DNA of 64,000 nt from Vreelandella halophila (GTDB lineage Bacteria; Pseudomonadota; Gammaproteobacteria; Pseudomonadales; Oleiphilaceae): contig NZ_WMEX01000003.1 of the NCBI RefSeq assembly GCF_009856365.1, positions 62,001 through 126,000 on the forward strand, given 5' to 3'. The notes beneath the pieces were generated by a model. The model was not told where the DNA came from. It ran no database searches and saw only the letters and a list, made by a program, of their open reading frames with translations. This document shows positions 38,203 to 47,245 of this stretch, in pieces (the stretch's first letter is position 1; every line of letters starts with the position of its first letter). The position numbers and the translations under genes are program-made.

Positions 38203-38292
38203 TCAGAGGTCGATGCCGTCGTCGCATTCGGCGTCCTCCGCGTCATCGTCCTGAAGGCCCAGCTCCAGCAGTTCTTCTTCGTATTCGCGCAT
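38203..38292 (-). CDS. 29-residue acidic small ORF
   Basis: A 29-codon frame starting at ATG 38292, with a very strong ribosome site (GGGAGG, 6 nt before the ATG). The product begins MREYEEELLELGLQDDD and ends ECDDGIDL; 14 of 29 residues are Asp or Glu. It ends one base from the AraC gene on the other strand. It is too short to classify. The ribosome site is the main reason for believing in it. A related layout, small acidic proteins beside regulators, is known in pseudomonads, but I cannot name a family. Confidence 0.5.
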   Translation of the reverse strand: MREYEEELLELGLQDDDAEDAECDDGIDL

Positions 38293-38337
38293 GACAACCT
38301 CCCGGTTACCGTTCAGTTTCCCGGTCAGCGTGCCAGC

Positions 38338-38365
38338 GGGAGGTGACAGCATTGTGACACCTCCC
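38338..38365. repeat. perfect 8-bp inverted repeat
   Basis: GGGAGGTG (38338-38345) and CACCTCCC (38358-38365) pair exactly across 12 nt. It lies between the end of the second AraC-type gene and the 29-residue ORF on the minus strand. No U-tract follows, so it may be an operator or a weak terminator. Confidence 0.5.
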
Positions 38366-38378
38366 ATGAGCGCGCGGA

Positions 38379-39410
38379 TCAGCTGGCCATTTCCTCATCG
38401 TGTTCCGCGGAACGCCGCCGGTACTCAATAGGCGTCATGCCGGACCAGCGCTTGAACGCCCGGTAGAAGGTGCTGGGCTCGGAAAAGCCGGTGAGATAGA
38501 CGATCTCGTCAATGGACTCGTCCGTGGCGGCGAGAAGCCGGCACGCCAGCCGGTAACGGAACTGGGAGACCACCTGGTTGAAGGAGGTGTTGGCCTCGGT
38601 CAGGCGTGTGCGCAGGGTGCGTGGCTTCATGTTGAGGCGCGTCGCCACCGCGTCCAGGGTGACCTCGCCGGAATCCAGCTGCTCGGCTACCAGCCGTTCC
38701 ACATCCCCGACAATATCCTGCTTCTCAAGCTCGGCGACCTGCTCACTGGCAAAGCGCTCGTGCAGCGCCAGGAGTCCCGGCTCGTGGTGCGGCGAGGGGT
38801 GCTCGAGAAGACTCGCCGGAAAGTACAGCCGGGTATCCTCCTGCCCGAAACTCACCGGACAGCCCAGAATCTCGGCAACCCTGTCCTGGCCCTGGGCCCG
38901 TTCGTGCTCGAAATGAACCGCTGTGGGCCGGAACTCCCCGTCCGTAACGGAATCAAAGAAGGTCAGCACACCCTGGACGAAGCATTCCGAGAAATGCCCG
39001 ATCCGCCGGATCTCTTCGGCGGCGGCGTTGAGCACCAGGTAGCACTCCTCGCTTCCGTCTTCATGGAGTTCCAGGTCCGCGGCGTCGGTAAGCAGGCGCT
39101 GGTAGTTCTTAGCCCGCCTCAGCCCATCGCCGAAATTTGGGCTGGACAGGAACAGGTATTCCAGAACCTGCCCCTTGTAGGTGGGCACATGCAGACCCAG
39201 GTGCAGGCCGATATCCGGATCCCCGGTGACATCCTCCACCACCTGCCAGAACAGTACCTGAGCCGCGTGCGGCGTCCTCAGGTTTTCCCGCTGAAGGTAA
39301 TTCTCGTCCACCCCCAGGCGACGGAATATGGCGTCGGTATCGACTCCGGCCCGCTGCATCGCCTGGTAGACCAGACGAAACAGGACCCCTGAATCCCTCT
39401 GTTCCTGCAT
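38379..39410 (-). CDS. AraC-family transcriptional regulator (OruR-like)
   Basis: A 343-residue regulator. The N-terminal domain is of the AraC_arabinose_bd type (VLFWQVVEDVTGDPDIGLHLGLHVPTYKGQVLEYLFLSSP). The C-terminal double helix-turn-helix includes LDAVATRLNMKPRTLRTRLTE and DEIVYLTGFSEPSTFYRAFKRWSGMTPIEYRR. I chose the ATG at 39410 (MQEQRDSGVLF); an in-frame start at 39533 would add a Cys-rich leader without family support. The divergent MaoC-like gene 174 bp away is a possible target. Confidence 0.88.
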   Translation of the reverse strand: MQEQRDSGVLFRLVYQAMQRAGVDTDAIFRRLGVDENYLQRENLRTPHAAQVLFWQVVEDVTGDPDIGLHLGLHVPTYKGQVLEYLFLSSPNFGDGLRRAKNYQRLLTDAADLELHEDGSEECYLVLNAAAEEIRRIGHFSECFVQGVLTFFDSVTDGEFRPTAVHFEHERAQGQDRVAEILGCPVSFGQEDTRLYFPASLLEHPSPHHEPGLLALHERFASEQVAELEKQDIVGDVERLVAEQLDSGEVTLDAVATRLNMKPRTLRTRLTEANTSFNQVVSQFRYRLACRLLAATDESIDEIVYLTGFSEPSTFYRAFKRWSGMTPIEYRRRSAEHDEEMAS

Positions 39411-39584
39411 ACTGTCGTTTCCCGGCCTGTTGTTGTTTTGACCTGAGTGCCGTGCAGCGCCGGAACTTGCGCAATTGACGCTGTCACAGCCCGTGTGCAT
39501 TCTTCGTGGCATCATACAGGGCGGTTGGCCCAAATGACATCCACCTGTGACTCAACTCTCAGTCTAGACACAAACCGGACGCTT

Positions 39585-40463
39585 ATGAACCAGACAGCCC
39601 ATTACCGTTTCAGCGGCCCCGCGCTGCTGCCCATGTACGGCAAAGCCCTGCTCGCCAGCAGCAAGGGCGGCCGCCACGCCGCAGCGGACATGCCCGAACT
39701 CAGTGCCGACATTGAGGGGGTGCGCACCGACACCGCTGAGCTGCGCCGTTACCGGGAGGTCTGCGGCTTCATGACCAGCAGCCTGTGCCCGGTCACCTGG
39801 CCGCATATCCTGGCCTTTCCGCTGCACATCCGCCTGATGACTGATGCCGCTTTCCCCCTGCCTCTGATGGGGCTGGTGCACATCGGCAACCGGATCGAAC
39901 AGCAGCGGGCGATACGCCAGGGGGAGATTCTCGAGCTCCGGGCGCGGATCGCCAACGCCAGGGACACCGATCGCGGACTGGAATTCGACATCCTGACCGA
40001 GGCAAGCTCCTCGGGGCATGTCATCTGGAAGGAATACAGCACCCTGCTCTACCGTCAGCCTACCGGGAACAACGGAAAAGACGGGAAAAAGCAGCCCCCT
40101 GAAGCGCCACAGATGCTCTCCGGCCAGGCCACGGTCCAGGCCCCCGGCAACATTGGTTACCGCTACGGCCGGGTCTCCGGGGATATGAACCCGATCCACC
40201 TGCACCCGCTATCGGCCAAGGCCTTCGGCTTCCCGCGTAATATCGCCCATGGCATGTGGAGCAAGGCACACTGCCTGGCGCTGATGGAGAAGGCCGAGGG
40301 GCCATTGGAGGCGGTAACGGTGGACACCCAGTTCAAGAAGCCGTTCTTCATTCCCGGAACCGGCATCCTCACCTGGGAGCGCAACAGCACCGAAACAGCC
40401 TTCCGTCTTCTGAACAAGGACGCCTCCGCGCCCCATCTGGAGGGAAGCCTCAGCCGCGGTTGA
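39585..40463 (+). CDS. MaoC-like hotdog-fold dehydratase
   Basis: A 292-residue protein with a C-terminal MaoC/R-hydratase domain (about 180-285), seen from YRYGRVSGDMNPIHLHPLSAKAFGFPRNIAHGMWSKA, where Asp and His of the GDxNPxHxxxxxA core are the catalytic pair that hydrates enoyl-CoA. The N-terminal half is probably a second, inactive hotdog unit (PVTWPHILAFPLHIRLM). Such double-hotdog proteins act on acyl-CoA or acyl-ACP. The start follows a divergent AraC gene. Confidence 0.82.
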   Translation: MNQTAHYRFSGPALLPMYGKALLASSKGGRHAAADMPELSADIEGVRTDTAELRRYREVCGFMTSSLCPVTWPHILAFPLHIRLMTDAAFPLPLMGLVHIGNRIEQQRAIRQGEILELRARIANARDTDRGLEFDILTEASSSGHVIWKEYSTLLYRQPTGNNGKDGKKQPPEAPQMLSGQATVQAPGNIGYRYGRVSGDMNPIHLHPLSAKAFGFPRNIAHGMWSKAHCLALMEKAEGPLEAVTVDTQFKKPFFIPGTGILTWERNSTETAFRLLNKDASAPHLEGSLSRG

Positions 40464-40466
40464 GGG

Positions 40467-42032
40467 TCATTCGGGATCGGGCACGGTGCCGTCCGCCAGC
40501 GGCAGGGAGAACCAGAACACGGTGCCCCCGCCCTCGCGGCGCTCAAACCCGATCTCACCGTTCTGGCCAGTGATCAGGCTGCGGCAAAGCGACAGCCCGA
40601 TCCCCATGCCCTCATCCTTGTTGGAATAGAACGGCTGAAAAAGGCGCTCCTCCGCGTCTTCCGGCAGCCCGCAGCCGCGGTCCGCCACGCGCACGCACAC
40701 CGCATCCTCCAGCGCCTCCGCACTGACTTCAACGGGCTCCTCGCTGCCGCAGTTGCGTGAGGCTTCAAGCGCGTTGCGGATCAGGTTGAGTACCACCTGC
40801 TGCACCTGCACGGGGTCCGCGACCGCATAGGGCAGGTGCTGCGGGATCGACAGACTGACCTCGATCGCGTTGTTGCGCGAATCCACCTCGGCGAACTCGC
40901 GGCTCTCCACAAGCAGTCGGGCCACATCCACGGTCTCCTTGCCGGTAGCGGGCTGGTGCACGAACTGCCGGATGCGGCGGATAACCTCACTGGCGCGGTG
41001 GGACTGGGCCGTGATCTTCTCCAGCACCTCCGCGAGCGCGTCCTGGTCCAGGGTATCCTTCTCCATCATTCGAGAGACCAGGCTGACGTAATTGGCGATG
41101 GCGGTCAGCGGCTGGTTCACCTCATGGGCCACGCCGGCTGCCATCTCGCCCATCACTGACAGACGCGAGGCATGCGCCAGCTGTTCACGCTGTTCCGCAA
41201 CCAGGTCCCGTGTCTCCTCCAGCGCCCGCTCCTGGGCCAGTTCCTCGGTAATGTCCCGGAACACCAGGACGCTCCCGGTCAGTTCACCGTTCTCGAAGCG
41301 GGGCGCCGCCCGGTACTCTGCCTGGAAGCTGGTGCCATCCGCACGGGTCATGGTCACGCCCCGCCGCAGTACCGCTGCGCCGTCCTGGCACAGTACCCGC
41401 CCGGCGTGGGAAGCCTCCTCGCCGGAGTCATGGGTGAAATGCAGATCCCCGATACGACGCCCCACCAGCGCGTCCTGTTCCGCCCCTGCGATTTCCGCCG
41501 CCGCCGGGTTGGCGAAGGTGATCACACCCTGGGGGTCGAGCCCATAGATGCCCTCGAAGATGGCGTTGAGCAGGCTGGCCTGTTCGCTTTCAAGCTGGCG
41601 ATTGCGCGCCTGCATGACGCGCTCCAGCTGGATCACCCGGATCTGGGTATCCACCCGCGCCATGACCTCCTGGGCCTGGAAGGGCTTGGCGATGTAGTCC
41701 GCACCGCCCATGTTGAAGCCCCGGACCTTGGCATCAATGTCGTTGAGGGCGGACAGGAAGATGATGGCACTCAGGGCCGTGTCAGTGTCCGCGCGCAGAT
41801 GCTTGCAGACCTCGAAACCATCCATGCCCGGCATCATGATGTCCAGCAGGATCACCTCAGGGTGATGCCGGCGCGCCAGCTGCAGTGCCTTTTCGCCGTC
41901 GTTGGCGATCAGAAGCTGGTAGCCCTTGTCCCTCAGGGTTTCGTAGAGCACCTTGAGGTTCTGGGGATTGTCGTCCACCAGCAGGACACAGGCCTGCTCC
42001 GGGTCGGTGGGCGTTTCGCTGACCGTGCTCAT
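40467..42032 (-). CDS. hybrid two-component sensor histidine kinase (REC-PAS-HisKA)
   Basis: A 521-residue cytosolic kinase. Domains in order: receiver (about 15-130, phospho-acceptor D64 in LLDIMMPGMDG), PAS (about 150-265, FANPAAAEIAG), HisKA with H303 in GVAHEVNQPLTAIANYV, and HATPase (N-box NLIRNALEA, G1 DRGCGLP, G2 GMGIGLSLC). There is no membrane segment, so the signal is intracellular. It overlaps the FixJ-like response regulator gene by 4 bp, which is its likely partner. The MaoC gene converges 4 bp away. Confidence 0.92.
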   Translation of the reverse strand: MSTVSETPTDPEQACVLLVDDNPQNLKVLYETLRDKGYQLLIANDGEKALQLARRHHPEVILLDIMMPGMDGFEVCKHLRADTDTALSAIIFLSALNDIDAKVRGFNMGGADYIAKPFQAQEVMARVDTQIRVIQLERVMQARNRQLESEQASLLNAIFEGIYGLDPQGVITFANPAAAEIAGAEQDALVGRRIGDLHFTHDSGEEASHAGRVLCQDGAAVLRRGVTMTRADGTSFQAEYRAAPRFENGELTGSVLVFRDITEELAQERALEETRDLVAEQREQLAHASRLSVMGEMAAGVAHEVNQPLTAIANYVSLVSRMMEKDTLDQDALAEVLEKITAQSHRASEVIRRIRQFVHQPATGKETVDVARLLVESREFAEVDSRNNAIEVSLSIPQHLPYAVADPVQVQQVVLNLIRNALEASRNCGSEEPVEVSAEALEDAVCVRVADRGCGLPEDAEERLFQPFYSNKDEGMGIGLSLCRSLITGQNGEIGFERREGGGTVFWFSLPLADGTVPDPE

Positions 42033-42658
42033 TCCGGGTCCCCGTCCCGCACGCTCATGACCATGCGCACCAGCTGGGCGAGTGAATGGGTTCCCATCTT
42101 GTGCATCACCCGGGAGCGGTGGATTTCGACGGTGCGCTGGCTGATGTCGAGCTCAATGGCGATGACCTTGTTGGCCTGGCCGGCGACCATGCGATCCATG
42201 ATCTCACGCTCACGCGGCGTGAGCTGGGCCAGCTGCTCCTCGATCAGCCGCTTCTCCTCCCGGCCCTGATGCTGCTCCGCATCCGTGGCCAGGGCAGCCC
42301 GGATCTTCTCCAGAAGCTGGTCTTCACGGTAGGGCTTCTCGATGAAGTCAACGGCGCCCTTGCGCATCGCCTCCACGGCCAGGGGCACGTCACCGTGGCC
42401 GGTTACGAAGATGATCGGCAGGTGGGAGCCCCGCTCAATGAGTTCCTCCTGCAGCTCCATGCCATCCATCTCGGGCATGCGGATATCCAGCACAATGCAG
42501 CCCTGCATACCGCCATGCCAGTCTTCCAGAAAGCGGGTGGCGCGCTCGTATCCCGCAACCGCCAGCCCTTCCGAGCGCAGCAGCATGGACAGGGAATCCC
42601 GGACCGCCTCGTCATCCTCTACGATGTAGACCGTCTGCTCGGTCTCCGCCATTGGCAT
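42029..42658 (-). CDS. FixJ-family response regulator
   Basis: A 209-residue transcription factor. The receiver domain (about 10-125) has acidic residues EDD (14-16), phospho-acceptor D58 (VLDIRMPEMDG) and K in IEKPY. The LuxR-type helix-turn-helix (about 140-205; LTPREREIMDRMVAGQANKVIAIELDISQRTVEIHRSRVMHKM) binds DNA. It is translationally coupled to the kinase downstream and begins 6 bp after the M23 peptidase gene, so the three may be one unit. Confidence 0.93.
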   Translation of the reverse strand: MPMAETEQTVYIVEDDEAVRDSLSMLLRSEGLAVAGYERATRFLEDWHGGMQGCIVLDIRMPEMDGMELQEELIERGSHLPIIFVTGHGDVPLAVEAMRKGAVDFIEKPYREDQLLEKIRAALATDAEQHQGREEKRLIEEQLAQLTPREREIMDRMVAGQANKVIAIELDISQRTVEIHRSRVMHKMGTHSLAQLVRMVMSVRDGDPE

Positions 42659-42664
42659 ACTCCT

Positions 42665-43510
42665 TTACTGATTACTGTCGCCCGCACCGGGCATGGTGGT
42701 GGCACCATCAACCAGTGGCGGCGCCACCGTCATCGGATCCACCCGTTCCTGCTGCCAGTTCATGCGCCAGTCCAGGTGCGGGCCGGTGGCGCGGCCCGAG
42801 GCACCCACTTTTCCCAGAGCCTCGCCCTGTGCCACCTCATCGCCCTCGCTCACATGGATCTCGCTCAGATGCAGGAAGGTGGAGGAGACCCCGTATCCAT
42901 GATCCAGGATCAGGGTCCCCCCGGAGAAATACAGATCCGGCTCAACCAGCACCACACGCCCGCCTGCCGGCGCCGCTACGGGTCTTCCCGTTTCCGCGGC
43001 TATATCAATGCCGTAATGCGGCTGACGGGGTTCGCCGTTGTAGAAACGCTGGCTGCCGTAGACCCCGGTAACGGTTCCCGCCACCGGCCAGATCCAGGAA
43101 CCAGCAAAGTCCGGGCGGCGTGACTGGTCCTTCCGCGCCGCGCTCACCCGCAGCGCTTCCGCCCGGATCCGCTCCAGCGCCTCTTCATCGGGGGTCACGG
43201 TCTCCTGGGGAACGCCCTCCACCCGCTGGATGTCATAGTCCCGCTTCTCCAGCTCGATGGTTCGGCTGTTGCGCTCACCCTCAGGGCCGACAACCACCAG
43301 TTCATGGCTCAGTTCCGCGTCACGCCCGAAGCCGACGGCGAAGCGCCCGGATTCAGTGGTGGCCACGGCATCACCATTGAGGCGGATCTCACTGCCCGGC
43401 TCCACACTGCCCCTGAGCAGGGTCCCCTGGGTTCTGGGCCCTTCCAGCTCGAGAGCCACACCCGCAGCGGGAAGAAAGACAAGACAGAACAGCCAAAGAA
43501 GGCGCGACAC
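42665..43510 (-). CDS. M23-family metallopeptidase, exported
   Basis: A 281-residue periplasmic LytM-domain protein. The signal peptide spans residues 1-19 (LLWLFCLVFLPAAGVA). The peptidase core (about 140-265) has the HxxxD zinc motif in QPHYGIDIA and a later GPHLDW motif. In most LytM enzymes the latter is GPHLHF, where the second His is a zinc ligand; here that position is Asp. The same DW form is seen in a subgroup of proteobacterial M23 proteins, so it may not mean loss of function. Likely cell-wall hydrolase or activator. Confidence 0.88.
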   Translation of the reverse strand: MSRLLWLFCLVFLPAAGVALELEGPRTQGTLLRGSVEPGSEIRLNGDAVATTESGRFAVGFGRDAELSHELVVVGPEGERNSRTIELEKRDYDIQRVEGVPQETVTPDEEALERIRAEALRVSAARKDQSRRPDFAGSWIWPVAGTVTGVYGSQRFYNGEPRQPHYGIDIAAETGRPVAAPAGGRVVLVEPDLYFSGGTLILDHGYGVSSTFLHLSEIHVSEGDEVAQGEALGKVGASGRATGPHLDWRMNWQQERVDPMTVAPPLVDGATTMPGAGDSNQ

Positions 43511-43588
43511 GCGGAACCTCCGGGTTTGAGAGCGGGCAGACGCCCGTTATTGTTAGCGAACCTGATGAACAACTGCAACCGCGGAGCC

Positions 43589-44173
43589 ATGCCGGTGTAC
43601 GAACTGCCCCCCTTCCAGCTGCCCTTCCATCACCCCTTTCTGGCGCCCGAAGAGGCGGATGAACTGCTGGCGCTGCTGCTTGAGCGCATTCCCTGGAAGC
43701 AGGACCGCATCACCCTTTTCGGCCGGGAACACCTGATTCCCAGGGAGCAGTGCTGGATTGCCGAGGACGGCCTGAACTACCGCTACTCGGGCCAGACACT
43801 GGAGCCGGCCCAGTGGCCGGACTGGCTCAGGCCGCTCGCGCGCCAGGTGGGTGACATCGCCGGAGAGCATTTCAACAGTGTGCTGGCCAACCGTTATCGC
43901 GATGGCAGTGACAGCATGGGCTGGCACAGTGACGACGAACCCGAACTGGGACCCTCCCCGGTAATCGCTTCACTCAGCCTGGGCGGCACCCGGCGCTTCC
44001 GTTTCCGGCACCGAGAGGATCATGGCCGTACCCTGAGCATCGACCTGCCCCACAACAGCCTCCTGGTAATGCCGGCAGGCGTCCAGTCCCACTGGCACCA
44101 CGCCCTGCCGAAAACCCGGAAACCGGTGTCGCCGCGGATCAATCTGACTTTTCGTCGTCTTGTCGACGCCTGA
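43589..44173 (+). CDS. AlkB-like 2-oxoglutarate/Fe(II) dioxygenase
   Basis: Probable DNA or RNA alkylation-repair dioxygenase, nearest in motif to the ALKBH2-like bacterial AlkB group. The 194-residue protein has the iron triad H113-x-D115 (WHSDDE) and a distal His in SHWHHALP, and the 2-oxoglutarate-binding Arg residues in PRINLTFR. The YRDGSDSMGWHSDDEPELG stretch is typical. I chose the ATG at 43589 (GCGGAG upstream); ATG 43565 is an alternative. It overlaps the Lon-like gene by 35 bp tail to tail. Confidence 0.88.
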   Translation: MPVYELPPFQLPFHHPFLAPEEADELLALLLERIPWKQDRITLFGREHLIPREQCWIAEDGLNYRYSGQTLEPAQWPDWLRPLARQVGDIAGEHFNSVLANRYRDGSDSMGWHSDDEPELGPSPVIASLSLGGTRRFRFRHREDHGRTLSIDLPHNSLLVMPAGVQSHWHHALPKTRKPVSPRINLTFRRLVDA

Positions 44174-46526
44174 GATCGGCCAGGCGCTGCTCAATGCGCC
44201 CGAAGAGGCTGTCAGCCGGATAATGGCCATTGCGATCCGGTTCACCGACCGGCAGCTCCAGCATCAGCGCCAGCACTTCCTCTACCCGTGACACGGCGTA
44301 CACCCGGAAGCCGTTCGCCTTCACGGCGTCCCGCACGCGCCTCGCCAGCATCAGGTTCTGCACGTTCGAAGCCGGCAGGATGACCGCCTTGTCCTGCGCA
44401 TCCCCCCGAGCCACACAGGCATCCAGGAAGCCTTCAACTTTCTCGTTGAGCCCCCCGACCGGCTGCACATCCCCGTGCTGGTTGACCGACCCCGTAACCG
44501 CCATGTCCTGGCGTACCGGCTGCTCGGCCAAAGCCGAAACAATGGCACAGAGCTCGCCGAGGGACGCGCTGTCCCCATCGATCTCAGCGTAGGACTGCTC
44601 GAAGGTGAGGGTCGCGGTAAGCGGCATGGGCTGTTCACGGGCAAAATGCGCCGAAAGCCATGCGGAAAGGATCATCACCCCCTTGGAATGAATGGAGCCA
44701 CTGAGCTTCACATCCCGCTCAATGTGGATGACATCCCCGTCCCCGTACTGGCAGGTCCCGCTGATCCGGTTGGGCAGCCCGAATTCGTAGCCGCCAGTGG
44801 AGAGTACGGAAAGCCCGTTGACCTGTCCCACAGCACGGCCGCTGAACGACAGCAGCATGGAACCGTCGGCAAAGCCCTGCAGGAACTCGTCCCGGATACG
44901 CCCGCTGCGGTAGTCCGCACTGACCAGGGCCTGGTCCACATGCTCGGGATCAATCCCGTCCTCGCCACCGCTCCGGGCATGGAAGTCCGCCTCGCGCAGC
45001 ACATTGGCGATGTCCACAGCATGCAGCGACAGCCGGTTCTGGTGCTCCGCCAACCGTGAGCTGTATTCGATCACCCGTGCCACAGCCTGTTTACTGCACG
45101 GCAACAGGCCCTTGTCCTGACACAGACTGGCTATGAACTTGGCGTAGAGCACCTGGCTCTCGGTGGTACGCGGCATCTCATTCTCGAAATCCGCCGTCAC
45201 CCGGAACAGCTCCGCGAACTCAGGGTCATATTCCTGAAGCAGCAGCCAGGTTTCGCGATCCCCGAAGAGCACCAGCTTGACGTCCAGCGGTACCGCCTCC
45301 GGCTCCAGCGAAATGGTTCCGGACAGCGTCAGCTCACGCTCAAGAGAGTGGATGCTGATTTCCCGCGAACGGATGGCGCGCTTGAGCGCATCCCACACGA
45401 AGCCGTGCTCAAGCACCTTGGTGGCGTCCATGAGCAGGTAGCCGCCATTGGCCCGGTGCAGGCTGCCCGGCCGGATCAGCGAGAAATCCGTGTAGACCGT
45501 GCCCTTGTAGGTCACGGTCTCGATGAACCCGAACAGGTTGTGGTAGGTGGGATTGTCCTCCACAACCACCGGCACGGACTCATCCTGGCGGGATACAAGC
45601 AGGTTGATGCGATAGCGCCGGGGCAGGCGCTGCTCCATGGAGGCATAGGCAAAGGCGGCCTTATCTTCGCTATCCTCCAGAAAGATGTCGAGATTATTCG
45701 CGATATCCTTCTTCATGGCCCGGAAGTGGTCGGGCACCCCTTCATAGTCACTGTAGCGCTCGGACAGCTCATCAATCAGATGGGCCCCGACATGCTCGAC
45801 CGTTTCCTCGTTCAGCTTCTGCTGCTGCTCGGCGTGTTCCTCTTCCCATTCCGCGATCTGGCGCATGACACGCCGCAGCTTCTTCTCAAGCTCACGGATG
45901 ATTTCCTCGAACGCCCGCCTCTCCTCCTCGGAAAGCGCATTGAAGGACTCGTTGGTATGCGGCTCACTGCCGTTGAGTGCCGTCAGCCGGTATCCCCCGG
46001 GCGTCGTCATGGACAGGTCCACGCCCTGCTCACGCGCCTCGCGTGCCAGGGCATTCAGTGCCTCTTCCTGGCGCGCGGCATAGCTCTGCTTGAGATCCTC
46101 GTAGCGGCTCTGGAAGGTATCGCTGTCGAAGGCCTGGGGGATGACCTTGACCAGGCGCGAAACCAGCCGATCCACATCATGGCGCAGCCGTTCACCGACG
46201 CCGGCCGGCAGCTTCAGGACCCTGGGATTGCGCGGGTCGTCATAATTCGCCACGTAGCACCAGTCGCTGGCCGGTGCGTGGGTCTCATCCCGATGCGCCA
46301 GGTAACGCAGCATCATGGTGCGCTTACCCAGTCCGGATCGGCCCAGCGCGTAGACGTTGTAGCCGTTGTGGGGCATGGCGAGGGCGAATCGGACCGCCTC
46401 CCGGGCACGGTCCTGGCCAACGATCTCATTCAGGGGATCCAGCGCATCCGTGTTACGGAACGGCAGATCCTTCAGGACACAGGTCCTGTACAGCTGTTTC
46501 TGGGGAAGTGGCTTCAACTCAATCAA
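44139..46526 (-). CDS. Lon-like ATP-dependent protease (LonH/YcbZ type)
   Basis: A 795-residue AAA+ protease of the YcbZ-like group. The N-terminal half carries a Walker A-like segment (YALGRSGLGKRTMM) followed by a long helical insert (about 180-290). The C-terminal Lon protease domain has the Ser-Lys dyad, Ser in GDSASLGELCA and Lys in LNEKVEGF. It lacks the N-terminal substrate domain of Lon. A CRP-like site lies upstream (46601-46616), between it and a divergent PilZ gene. Confidence 0.9.
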   Translation of the reverse strand: MIELKPLPQKQLYRTCVLKDLPFRNTDALDPLNEIVGQDRAREAVRFALAMPHNGYNVYALGRSGLGKRTMMLRYLAHRDETHAPASDWCYVANYDDPRNPRVLKLPAGVGERLRHDVDRLVSRLVKVIPQAFDSDTFQSRYEDLKQSYAARQEEALNALAREAREQGVDLSMTTPGGYRLTALNGSEPHTNESFNALSEEERRAFEEIIRELEKKLRRVMRQIAEWEEEHAEQQQKLNEETVEHVGAHLIDELSERYSDYEGVPDHFRAMKKDIANNLDIFLEDSEDKAAFAYASMEQRLPRRYRINLLVSRQDESVPVVVEDNPTYHNLFGFIETVTYKGTVYTDFSLIRPGSLHRANGGYLLMDATKVLEHGFVWDALKRAIRSREISIHSLERELTLSGTISLEPEAVPLDVKLVLFGDRETWLLLQEYDPEFAELFRVTADFENEMPRTTESQVLYAKFIASLCQDKGLLPCSKQAVARVIEYSSRLAEHQNRLSLHAVDIANVLREADFHARSGGEDGIDPEHVDQALVSADYRSGRIRDEFLQGFADGSMLLSFSGRAVGQVNGLSVLSTGGYEFGLPNRISGTCQYGDGDVIHIERDVKLSGSIHSKGVMILSAWLSAHFAREQPMPLTATLTFEQSYAEIDGDSASLGELCAIVSALAEQPVRQDMAVTGSVNQHGDVQPVGGLNEKVEGFLDACVARGDAQDKAVILPASNVQNLMLARRVRDAVKANGFRVYAVSRVEEVLALMLELPVGEPDRNGHYPADSLFGRIEQRLADLRRRQDDEKSD

Positions 46527-46600
46527 TCCGTCATCTGTGGGGAACGGTCAGAGATCGCACTTTACAGGCCTCAACAGGATTCACAAAGCACCTCCTGTAA

Positions 46601-46616
46601 TGTGACCTGCGTCACA
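46601..46616. promoter_or_regulatory. CRP/Vfr-like palindromic site
   Basis: TGTGACCTGCGTCACA is a perfect match to the CRP consensus half-sites (TGTGA, 6 nt, TCACA). It lies in the divergent gap between the Lon-like protease (start 46526) and the PilZ gene (start 46718), so it could act on either. No CRP gene is in the window. Confidence 0.65.
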
Positions 46617-46717
46617 GGCCACCCGGACCCCGGTTTGACTCGGTTACCGATTGAGCGACAATCCAATGTTAGCAATAAGCAGAAACCTCGATCCGATTCA
46701 AGAGGCAGCAACCGCCC

Positions 46718-47236
46718 ATGAGTACTCAGAGTGACTCCTCCGGGATCACAATGCATCTCGCGGACGTGCCCCTTGCACTGCGCAGGGATCACAAACGCCG
46801 TAATCAGGGTCGCGGTGACCCATCACTGACCACCTCCTGGTCCGGTCAGTGCAGTGCAAGCGAGCAGCGGATCCAGCCCCGGTTTGCCGCCCCCGGGCTC
46901 AGCGTGCGCGTGCGGGCACGGCGCCTGCTGCACTGGGAACGCCAGAGCCGGCCCGTGGAATGCCTGGACATCAACCGCTACGGCGTCGCCATTATGGCGG
47001 AGGAGGCCTTCCGGGAAGGCACTTCCATGCGCATGGATTTCCGCGGCGAGTACATCACGCAGTCGGATGTGAACGGCCGGGTCAAGAGCTGTGTCCGGGA
47101 AGCGGATGGGCATTACCGACTCGGCATCCAGTTCACCTACTGCTCAATGCGGGGCCATTACTCCCGCGCCATCGACAACGCCCTCTCCCAGATCGAGGCG
47201 TTCTGCCGCCGCCAGATGGCCCGTTACCGGCGCTGA
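46718..47236 (+). CDS. PilZ-domain protein (probable c-di-GMP binder)
   Basis: A 172-residue cytosolic protein. The PilZ domain spans about residues 48-150. The family's RxxxR motif reads RIQPR (residues 48-52), and the second motif D/NxSxxG appears as LDINRYGVAI, with Asn in the place of Ser. Both are recognisable but the second is degenerate, so c-di-GMP binding is likely but not certain. The N-terminal 45 residues are polar and probably disordered. Its gene faces a CRP-like site. Confidence 0.75.
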   Translation: MSTQSDSSGITMHLADVPLALRRDHKRRNQGRGDPSLTTSWSGQCSASEQRIQPRFAAPGLSVRVRARRLLHWERQSRPVECLDINRYGVAIMAEEAFREGTSMRMDFRGEYITQSDVNGRVKSCVREADGHYRLGIQFTYCSMRGHYSRAIDNALSQIEAFCRRQMARYRR

Positions 47237-47245
47237 ATTGGCGGT

